Shown here piece after piece: positions 22,986-31,300 of a stretch of 34,106 nucleotides of DNA. The notes beneath the pieces are model-generated. The model did not search any database. It saw nothing but the letters and a program-made list of their open reading frames with translations, and was not told the DNA's origin. Position 1 is the stretch's first letter; each line of letters starts with the position of its first letter. The stretch comes from Oceanobacillus alkalisoli (GTDB lineage: Bacteria; Bacillota; Bacilli; Bacillales; Amphibacillaceae): the NCBI RefSeq assembly GCF_021556485.1, contig NZ_JAKGBW010000025.1:1-34106 (forward strand), given 5' to 3'. The position numbers and the translations under genes are program-made.

Positions 22986-23032
22986 TAAGTAGTTGAACCA
23001 GGGATATCCCTGATTCAGCTACTTATATTTTT
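22986..23032. terminator. Bidirectional terminator
   Basis: TAAGTAG plus TGAA (22986-22997) pairs with TTCA plus CTACTTA (23013-23025), enclosing AGGGAT/ATCCCT. TATATTTTT follows on the plus strand. The 3' arm includes the stop codon of the convergent small gene ending at 23023. Confidence 0.8.
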
Positions 23033-23163
23033 GTATTTTTCTTCTTGGCTCGCTGCTCCAATTGTGATTGTGGCTGCTGATCAGCGACATCCTCTGAATA
23101 CCCTTGTGGATTCACGCTGGATCTAGCCCTTTTCTTCTTGGCATGATCTGTTTCTTTCGACAT
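23023..23163 (-). CDS. Small hydrophilic protein (46 residues), unknown
   Basis: MSKETDHAKKKRARSSVNPQ, then an acidic-glutamine middle (GYSEDVADQQPQSQLEQRA) and KKKNTKI at the end. No hydrophobic core; likely disordered, like many small spore or stress proteins of Bacillaceae. GGAGGTG lies four bases before the ATG. It converges on the RsbR-paralogue gene and shares its terminator. I do not recognise the family. Confidence 0.7.
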   Translation of the reverse strand: MSKETDHAKKKRARSSVNPQGYSEDVADQQPQSQLEQRAKKKNTKI

Positions 23164-23225
23164 GACAGCACCTCCACGAGTTAGTGTGTGACACTTACCC
23201 ATTTATATACCCCGCTTAAAAGTGT

Positions 23226-23291
23226 ATGAATGCCGAACTAGATAAAATAATGGAATTACCAAGTGCGTATGAAATCGAGTTGAAAAACTAA
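23226..23291 (+). pseudogene. Scrap of an Rpn-family gene
   Basis: 22 codons reading MNAELDKIMELPSAYEIELK plus Asn and a stop. They match the stretch IMELPISYEEKGKEL in the Rpn copy at 11057-11933 and LEFPISYEKKGKEI at 2304-2800. No other part of the gene is present. Confidence 0.55.
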
Positions 23292-23335
23292 TGACGTAAA
23301 GCGCCCTCCAAAATGGACAGGGTGCTTTACGTCAT
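23291..23335. terminator. Bidirectional terminator
   Basis: ATGACGTAAAGCGCCCT (23291-23307) pairs with AGGGTGCTTTACGTCAT (23319-23335), 16 of 17 positions, around an 11-base loop. It is placed 3' of the Sda-like gene (minus strand) and of the Rpn scrap. Confidence 0.7.
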
Positions 23336-23337
23336 TG

Positions 23338-23502
23338 TTAGTTGTGAAGATTGTTTCGGTACACTTCCATCGTAAACATTCTTTCTTTTTCAAGTCGTTC
23401 ATTCATTTCAGATTCGATTCTCCTGATATAATGTGGGGGCAGGTCATGTTTTTTCGCTTGAAGCAATGTTTCTTCGAGGTACTTATCTGATTGATTCATC
23501 AT
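23338..23502 (-). CDS. Sda-like small helical-hairpin protein
   Basis: 54 residues. SDKYLEETLLQAKKHDLPPH then YIRRIESEMNERLEKERM lines up with the Sda pattern [20 protein letters not shown] then FIELIENEIKRR: shared S-D, L-x-E, A, L, (F/Y)-I, I-E, E and R positions. Sda is the helical hairpin that blocks sporulation kinase autophosphorylation when DNA replication is disturbed. This protein has an extra ~14-residue polar tail (FTMEVYRNNLHN). AAAGGAGG lies ~10 bases before the ATG pair. The alignment is by eye with modest identity, so it may be a related family with another target. Confidence 0.55.
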   Translation of the reverse strand: MMNQSDKYLEETLLQAKKHDLPPHYIRRIESEMNERLEKERMFTMEVYRNNLHN

Positions 23503-23759
23503 TGTCCATATACCTCCTTTTTAATGGTATTGTTACCGCTTGCCGGAAATCTAAACGTAAACATGACTTACAAAATAGGGACAAGTTTATTACAGATTAT
23601 GACAGAAATAGATAAGATGCCTTCTACTGATAATTTATGACACAAGGCTGTGATTTATTTCTTCCAAATTTTGTATGGATCATTTATATGAATATTGATG
23701 AATAAACCAAGAACACTCGTTGTTTGGGTTAAAGAATGATTTCCAAAAAGGGCATACAT

Positions 23760-23784
23760 GTTTAATAATAATGAAGAAGGGAAT
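23760..23784 (+). promoter_or_regulatory. Sigma-B-type promoter of csbD
   Basis: GTTTAA (23760-23765), 13-bp spacer, GGGAAT (23779-23784), 27 bp upstream of the csbD start and just before its ribosome site. csbD is a classic sigma-B gene in B. subtilis. This is the clearest of the three such promoters here. Confidence 0.82.
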
Positions 23785-23811
23785 ATTTATTTGCAGAAAG
23801 GAGCAGATAAT

Positions 23812-24003
23812 ATGAGTGATGGTTTCAAAAATAAAGTAAATGGACAAATCGATAAGGCTAAAGGAGAAGCGAAGGATAGGCTAGGTAAAGCAAGAGATGA
23901 TTTCTCCAAGCAAGCCGAAGGGAAATTTGATAAAGCAAAAGGTGACGTTAAAAAGAAAGTCGGAGAAATGAAAGATAAATTTGATGGTGATTCGTCACGA
24001 TAA
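23812..24003 (+). CDS. csbD: CsbD family stress protein
   Basis: 63 residues, almost all charged and helical: SDGFKNKVNGQIDKAKGEAK, DRLGKARDDFSKQAEGKFDK, AKGDVKKKVGEMKDKFDG. The repeated KxKGxxK pattern defines CsbD. The ATG follows AAAGGAG by eight bases; the frame extends further upstream through the promoter and that part is not translated. Function is unknown beyond general stress response. Confidence 0.92.
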   Translation: MSDGFKNKVNGQIDKAKGEAKDRLGKARDDFSKQAEGKFDKAKGDVKKKVGEMKDKFDGDSSR

Positions 24004-24025
24004 GTGAGAATTGCTTCTGAATAAA

Positions 24026-24072
24026 ACATAAAAAGCTTTGCAACCTACCTTTGGCTGCAAAGCTTTTTATGT
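24026..24072 (+). terminator. Rho-independent terminator of csbD
   Basis: ACATAAAAAGCTTTGCA (24026-24042) pairs perfectly with TGCAAAGCTTTTTATGT (24056-24072), with inner CC/GG. The T-run lies within the 3' arm, and the symmetry allows function in both directions. Confidence 0.9.
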
Positions 24073-24146
24073 TGTCCAGCCGCTTTATCGCATAAATTCG
24101 CCTCCAAAAGAGAAACTAATATAAATCTTAAAAGGAGGCATCATTC

Positions 24147-24287
24147 ATGCAAGAAAATAAAAATCGTCAATTTAAAGAGCGAGGCCAAAGCGGGGAACGT
24201 CGTAATGGCCGTAAAAGTCAATTTAAAAATTATAATGCTGAAAAAGGAGAGGAACCGAACGAATTTTTGAGTAAGCGAGAAGATTGA
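24147..24287 (+). CDS. Small hydrophilic protein (46 residues), unknown
   Basis: MQENKNRQFKERGQSGERRN, then GRKSQFKNYNAEKGEEPNEF and LSKRED. Basic first half, acidic second half, no hydrophobic core. AAAAGGAGG lies eight bases before the ATG and a terminator begins 16 bases after the stop. The motif (R/S)QFK occurs twice. Unknown family, likely real. Confidence 0.68.
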   Translation: MQENKNRQFKERGQSGERRNGRKSQFKNYNAEKGEEPNEFLSKRED

Positions 24288-24303
24288 ATTTAACCAATAA
24301 AAA

Positions 24304-24327
24304 GAGCGGAGAACTCAAACTCCGCTC
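24304..24327. terminator. Bidirectional terminator
   Basis: GAGCGGAG (24304-24311) pairs with CTCCGCTC (24320-24327) around AACTCAAA. On the minus strand TTTTTATT follows, making it a good terminator for the SRPBCC gene; it also lies after the small gene at 24147. Confidence 0.82.
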
Positions 24328-24340
24328 GAAGCTTAGAAAC

Positions 24341-24796
24341 TTAAGCCCGGTCCCCGACAACCTCTTTCATCCTATTCGCAACGGAAGTCGTCAATTCCTC
24401 AGCAGTTTTTGGAACAAACTTTTTTAAGACCCTATTAATCATCGGGCTCATCGCTCCTTTTGCAGTAATATCTAAATAGCCAGTCATTTTCGTGCAGTTT
24501 TCACCGTTTTTCTCTGCGTCAAAATAGCCACCGCCAGAGAAGTTATCCGACAGGCCGGATAGATTGAAGGTAACAAGGTTCGGTTCTTTCCACTCGGTAA
24601 TATCAACTTTTAATTTGATTGTTTTCTTCATAAAACCTAAATCTCCTTTAAACTCCCAAGTGGATTCGGAGTCATTGATAAGTTCATGGTTGATATAACC
24701 CGGGACAAGCGGAGCCCAGTTATTAATCGAACTTACAAATGTCCATACTTTTTCGATTGGTAAATCTAACTCTGTACTATGTGATCCGTTAGGCAT
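24341..24796 (-). CDS. SRPBCC (START-like) domain protein, CoxG-like
   Basis: 151 residues. Helix-grip fold pattern: STELDLPIEKVWTFVSSINN, WAPLVPGY, then strands STWEFKGDLGFMKKTIKLKV and LVTFNLSGLSDNFSGGGYFD, and a long C-terminal helix (MINRVLKKFVPKTAEEL). These resemble the CoxG/carbon-monoxide-dehydrogenase-subunit-G-like SRPBCC family, which bind hydrophobic ligands; the ligand is unknown. AAAGGAGAATG precedes the ATG. A possible sigma-A promoter (TTCGTA-17-TATACT on the minus strand) lies near 24857-24885. Confidence 0.8.
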   Translation of the reverse strand: MPNGSHSTELDLPIEKVWTFVSSINNWAPLVPGYINHELINDSESTWEFKGDLGFMKKTIKLKVDITEWKEPNLVTFNLSGLSDNFSGGGYFDAEKNGENCTKMTGYLDITAKGAMSPMINRVLKKFVPKTAEELTTSVANRMKEVVGDRA

Positions 24797-25028
24797 GCAT
24801 CATTCTCCTTTAATCAATTTGGTATCCTCTTGCTTCATATGCGTGTGAACATTCTAGTATACATGATTTGTGCATATGTACGAAGATTTTCTTTATACAA
24901 CTGTGCGAATGTTGCATTTGTTAGGTCTTATTATAATTTAAAATCCTGATGATGGAAAGCGGAGGGAATCTTTGTGCGAGCTTATAATTTTCCTTCAAAT
25001 GCTGAATATATAATAAGGAGGTGTTCCG

Positions 25029-25178
25029 ATGACGAAGAAAAAGTTAAGTAATGGCGGCTTCAGTGATGAGCAGGCAGTAAGGAAAAAGCTTTCCAAGAGT
25101 TTTGACCATGAGTTTGCCAATGAGCCACTAACTACGAATGAAAAGCTTAATAATAAAAAAACGAAAAAGCGTCAATAG
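25029..25178 (+). CDS. Small hydrophilic protein (49 residues), unknown
   Basis: MTKKKLSNGGFSDEQAVRKK, LSKSFDHEFANEPLTTNEKL, then NNKKTKKRQ. Highly charged and probably disordered, with lysine-rich ends. AAGGAGG lies eight bases before the ATG and a strong terminator follows nine bases after the stop. It resembles the class of small spore-associated proteins in style only; I cannot name a family. Confidence 0.7.
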   Translation: MTKKKLSNGGFSDEQAVRKKLSKSFDHEFANEPLTTNEKLNNKKTKKRQ

Positions 25179-25186
25179 TCTTGGTG

Positions 25187-25230
25187 AAAATAGCTGCAGT
25201 TTCTTAAATAGCGAACTGCAGCTATTTTTT
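25187..25230 (+). terminator. Rho-independent terminator
   Basis: AAAATAGCTGCAGTT (25187-25202) pairs with AACTGCAGCTATTTT (25214-25228), and T residues continue to 25230. It ends the 49-residue protein gene. Confidence 0.88.
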
Positions 25231-25320
25231 GTTTCAGATACGTCCTATTTTGGAGGATATTTTCTATTGCGATATCACTCGCCCGCTCTTTAATCGCTTC
25301 ATGGAGACCAACAGATTAGA

Positions 25321-25644
25321 TTAAATACAATTGGTTCCGGTCCATGTCGTATTTACTAAAATAGTCGCGCAGCAGCTTTTCAGATACTTTTTCCATTTTA
25401 CAAAGTCGTTATTTATGTTAGTGAAAAAGTCATGATACTCATGAGAATTTGTAGATGTTGTGGAAGGTATTTTTTGATTACGGGCATAAAAGTCATAAAT
25501 TTCTTGAACAGGTAAGGTACCATCTAAATAATCCTTACCATCCATGATGACGTGCATAGGAACTACTTGTATATTATATTTTAACTTCAGGTCCTTCGGT
25601 AAATCTGCACCACTCTCTGTTGAAAAAATAATTTTACTTGTCAT
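25321..25644 (-). pseudogene. DegV family fatty-acid-binding protein, truncated
   Basis: 107 residues against ~280 for DegV. The N-terminal third is clear: KIIFSTESGADLPKDLKLKY, IQVVPMHVIMDGKDYLDG, IPSTTSTNSHEYHDFF (with the TSxxS-like ligand loop PSTTSTNSHEY). After NINNDFV the frame becomes atypical. In the other phase the same bases read MEKVSEKLLRDYFSKYDMDR, a plausible end of a different gene, closing at 25316-ish. I infer an internal deletion that fused the DegV 5' part to another gene's 3' end out of frame. The start codon follows GGGGGAAATGCG. Confidence 0.75.
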
Positions 25645-25897
25645 CGCATTTCCCCCAGTTTTGTATTCCTTTAACGTAATATTATATTTCTCACTATACA
25701 GGAAATGGGGGATAGGGGTAGCCTGTGGACGATATTCAGGCAGTATGCAGGGTATCGCTGTTCATTAAAAAGGGTGCCTAAATTGGGTATCTCTTCCAGC
25801 GAAGCAGCAGACCCCATCATAGTGGCAAATGGGTGGGCTTGTTATTAAGAAAACAGATATGAATCAATTAGATGAAGTGTTAGTGATAAAATTTGGC

Positions 25898-25949
25898 AGG
25901 ACAGTTCGTGTCGTTTATTTTAACTATAAACGAATGCTTGAACTGTCCT
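25898..25949. repeat. Nested inverted repeat 1
   Basis: Outer arms AGGACAGTTC (25898-25907) and GAACTGTCCT (25940-25949) are exact complements. Inner arms CGTTTAT (25912-25918) and ATAAACG (25926-25932) are also exact. Internal loops separate them. No T-run or ORF is present. Confidence 0.75.
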
Positions 25950-25980
25950 TGTCTATAAAAATGATAAAATTTATCATGTG

Positions 25981-26090
25981 AATGAATTTCATAATTACCA
26001 AAGTCGGCTTTCCCATCACCATATGTAGTTGGGAACGAACCAATTCAACTACATATGGTGATGCATTAAATACGTATTATGAAATTCATT
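25981..26090. repeat. Nested inverted repeat 2
   Basis: Outer arms AATGAATTTCATAAT (25981-25995) and ATTATGAAATTCATT (26076-26090) pair over 15 of 15. Inner arms CATCACCATATGTAGTTG (26014-26031) and CAACTACATATGGTGATG (26046-26063) pair over 18 of 18 around a 14-base loop. The structure begins 22 bp beyond the 3' end of the GH13 gene on the minus strand. Confidence 0.85.
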
Positions 26091-26112
26091 AATGTGTCAT
26101 AAATATGTAGCT

Positions 26113-27909
<1,797 letters not shown>

Positions 27910-27933
27910 TTACTTTTCTCCTTTCAAATTAGA

Positions 27934-27967
27934 AACCCCGATTTCCAGAGAATTGGAAATCGGGGTT
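27934..27967 (-). promoter_or_regulatory. Hairpin in the 5' leader of the GH13 gene
   Basis: AACCCCGATTTCCA (27934-27947) pairs perfectly with TGGAAATCGGGGTT (27954-27967) over 14 bp with a six-base loop. It lies between the -10 at 28012-28017 and the start codon at 27909. On the minus strand TTTCTAATTT follows, a weak T-rich tail. It may attenuate transcription or protect the mRNA 5' end, or be a relic terminator of a lost upstream gene. Confidence 0.6.
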
Positions 27968-28011
27968 GTTGTCATTTGCACAAAGCATTGCCCTTAAGTT
28001 GTTCTCCTTTT

Positions 28012-28040
28012 AATGTAATGTAAGCGGATTAAATTGTCAA
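28012..28040 (-). promoter_or_regulatory. Sigma-A promoter of the GH13 gene
   Basis: On the minus strand TTGACA (28040-28035), 17-bp spacer, TACATT (28017-28012). The -35 is perfect and the spacing ideal. The expected start near 28005 gives a ~95-nt leader containing the 27934-27967 hairpin. Confidence 0.7.
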
Positions 28041-28148
28041 TAAAGAGATAGATTTGCCACTAATTTGCTAGTCTCTTTTTCTCTTTAAAATAAGCGAGAA
28101 GATAATGTTTGAACCGTCCTAATTTATATGAAAAACAAACAAATTAAC

Positions 28149-28162
28149 TGAAAACGTTTGCA
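28149..28162 (+). promoter_or_regulatory. LacI/CcpA-family operator 1 (cre-like)
   Basis: TGAAAACGTTTGCA has the central CG and near-palindrome of cre and of MalR-type operators (GCAAACGTTTGC). It overlaps the -35 of the amylopullulanase promoter, so a bound repressor would block RNA polymerase. Confidence 0.72.
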
Positions 28163-28186
28163 TCATTTTGAATTAGAATATATAAT
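28158..28186 (+). promoter_or_regulatory. Sigma-A promoter of the amylopullulanase gene
   Basis: TTGCAT (28158-28163), 17-bp spacer, TATAAT (28181-28186). The -10 is perfect. Transcription would start near 28193, giving a ~130-nt leader that contains operator 2. Confidence 0.72.
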
Positions 28187-28199
28187 CAAAAGGAAATTG

Positions 28200-28213
28200 A
28201 GCAAACGTTTTCA
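28200..28213 (+). promoter_or_regulatory. LacI/CcpA-family operator 2 (cre-like)
   Basis: AGCAAACGTTTTCA; its last 13 bases are the exact reverse complement of the first 13 of operator 1. Centre-to-centre distance is 51 bp. It lies just downstream of the predicted transcription start. A partial third match, GCAAACGT, is at 28288-28295. Confidence 0.7.
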
Positions 28214-28321
28214 CAAAAACATTATTTGAAAAGGTGGGATTTAAAGATGGAAAGATAAAGGTTCATTTCATTTACAAGAAAATCTGGGCAAACGTCACGC
28301 AATTATGAGAGGAGAGAAACA

Positions 28322-31300
28322 ATGAATATGAAGCATTACCAAAGAAGTATATCTATTTTTCTAACAGCTCTTATGTTTATAAGTCTATTCTTTGGTATAC
28401 AACCAGTTTCAGCTGCGAGCGGCGAGGGCACATCCCCTCGTGCACATTCGATGAGTGAAATTGCTGATGGCTCCTACCCTTCGACAGTCAGATTTGTTTA
28501 TGAAAGGGAAAAGCAAGATTACGAGGATTGGAACATCTGGGTATGGAACACGGGTGCCAAAGACGATCAAATTGATTTTGACGAAGTAGGAGAGGTCGCG
28601 ACAGCACATATTGAAGTTGGTTCAGCAACGACCAGTATGGGCTTTAAATTAAGAAAGGGTACCGATTGGGATGAGGTGGATGTAGAAGAAGACCGGACGA
28701 TTAACATCAGTCCGACAGAAGACCTGACGAAAGTGTTTGTGAAAGAAGGGGAAACCGAATTCCGGACCGTTCCATTTATGCAAGCTCCTAAGATTGATGC
28801 AGGCAACGTAGAGTTTTTCTATCGTGATGCTGATTTGTATCGTGAGGATGCGATGGAGACGATCGATGCTGTTCAAGTGAAGTTGGATGGACAAGTTTAC
28901 GATATGAATTTTGAAGCAGAGAACGAACGCTTTACTGGTACGGTGGAAAACCTGCCGGAAGGGGAATATGCGTATACGTATCTTGTTACGATTGATGGAG
29001 AGACGATAGAAATTGCTGATCCATACCATATCAATGAAGAGGGTAAATCGATAATTAATATCTCTTCCGAAGAATTAACCGTGACGACGGAAGTAGCACC
29101 CCGGGAGATCGACTATCATCAACATGCGGTGTTGACATTACATATGGAGGATGACCAGGGACAAGCGGTGGACAAGGAATCCATTCGGGAGATGTATGTT
29201 GATTTAACTTCAGTTGGTGGGGATGCGTTGACAACTATTGATCCTGAATTAAATGAGATAACAATCTCAGTTGCTGATTATATTGAGGCAGGTACAAAGG
29301 TATTGCCTGTTACAGTCACGGATGTGTACGGCGGGACACATGAGTCAGAGGCTAAAGTAGATATCAAACCGCGCGTTGTCAATGGAGAAGAGGATTTTGA
29401 CTGGGATGAAGCAAGAATCTACTTTATGCTGACAGATCGTTTTGCTGATGGAAATCAAGAAAATAATAACAACATCGGCTATGACCCGACGAGCCCAGGT
29501 TCTTACCAAGGCGGCGATTTTAAAGGAGTTACGGAAAAGCTTGATTATCTGGATGAGCTTGGAATTAATACGATTTGGATCACGCCGATCGTTGAAAATG
29601 TGTATCATGATGCTGCTTATCAAGATGCAAATGCCGGTGGTATTCCGTACTATGGCTATCATGGGTACTGGGCAAAGGATTTTGAAAAACTGAATCCGCA
29701 TCTTGGAACGCTGGCAGAGTTTCATGAGCTGATTGATGCTGCAAGTGAACGTGGCATCAAAATTATGGTGGATGTCGTATTAAACCATACCGGTTACGGT
29801 TTGAAACTGGATGATGGCGATTTGGAGGACCAACCAGAAGGCTACCCGACAGATGAAGATCGCTTGAAATTTCAGGATATGCTTCGTCAAGATGGTGGAA
29901 ATCCTGGGAATGAGATAACTGGTGAACTTTCTGGACTGCCGGATTTTATTACGGAAAATCAGGAAGTACGTGAGCAAATTGTCGACTGGCAAGTAGGCTG
30001 GTTGGAAAAAGCGACAACGGAAAATGGGAATACGATCGATTACTTCCGGGTGGATACGGTGAAACATGTGGAAGATACAACATTAATGCACTTTAAAAAT
30101 GAATTGACAAAAGCAAATCGAGAATTCAAAATGATCGGCGAAGCATTTGGGGCAACAGCAACAAATGACTATGCGGATCGTTACTTAAATACAGGAACGA
30201 TGGATTCGCTTTTGGATTTCGAGTTCAAAACGATTGCGAGAGATTTAGTCAACGGTAATATTCATGCAGTGAATGGGAAAGTCCAAGCTAGAAGTGACTT
30301 GTTGGATAATAAGGCAACAATGGGCCAATTCTTAGGGAGCCATGATGAAGATGGATTTTTACAATATATCGGTGAGGAGGACACGAGTAAGCTGAAGGTT
30401 GCCTCTACACTTCAAATTACTTCGAAGGGTCAACCGGTTATTTATTATGGCGAGGAGTTAGGTCTTTCTGGCGAAGCAAATTGGCCGGAATATGATAACC
30501 GTTATGTCTTTCCTTGGGAGCAAGTGGAAGGTAACGATGTTCATGCGCATTACAAAAAGCTATTAAATATACGAAAAGATTATTCGAAGATTTTCTCTAA
30601 AGGAAGCTATGAATTATTAGCTGGAGACAATGATTCCGGGTATATGATTTTTGAACGGAGTTACGAAGGGGAGTCAGTTATCGTCGGTATTAATACGACA
30701 GAGGAAGCAGTAGATGTAACCTTTCAAACTCCGTATGTTAAAAATACTACTGCGGAAGATGTCTATAATGAGAGATCTGTTAGGGTTGGTGATGACCTGA
30801 GTGCAACGGTGACATTGCCGGCACGAACGGATGGCGGTACATTCATTTTAGTATCAGACAGTGAGGATGCTGAAGGAGACATTACGTTACCGGAAATTCC
30901 TGAAGACACATTGCGTGTCCACTATCAACGTGATGACAATAATTATGCCGATTTAGGACTATGGCTGTGGGAGGATGTGAGATCCCCGTCAGAGAACTGG
31001 CCAACAGGCTCTACCCCATTTGTAGATAGTCAAGTGACAGAGTATGGTGCCTACCTCGACATCCCGTTGCAAAGTGATGCGCAGAAAGTGGGATTGCTAC
31101 TATTGAATACCGTAACAGGTGATAAAGAGGGTGCCGACAAGTTTATCGAGTTATTCTCTCCAGAAATGAATGAAGTATGGATCAAACAAGATTCAGATGA
31201 AGTTTCTTTAGTGGAGCCAATTGATTTACCGGACAATATGATTCGTGTTCATTATGAACGTGCCGATCAAACTTATGATGGCTGGTCACTATGGTCCTGG

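Noticed and set aside
23164-23245. GGGTAT on the minus strand upstream of the 46-residue gene at 23023, as a possible sigma-B -10
   Set aside because: No GTTT-like -35 at the right distance.
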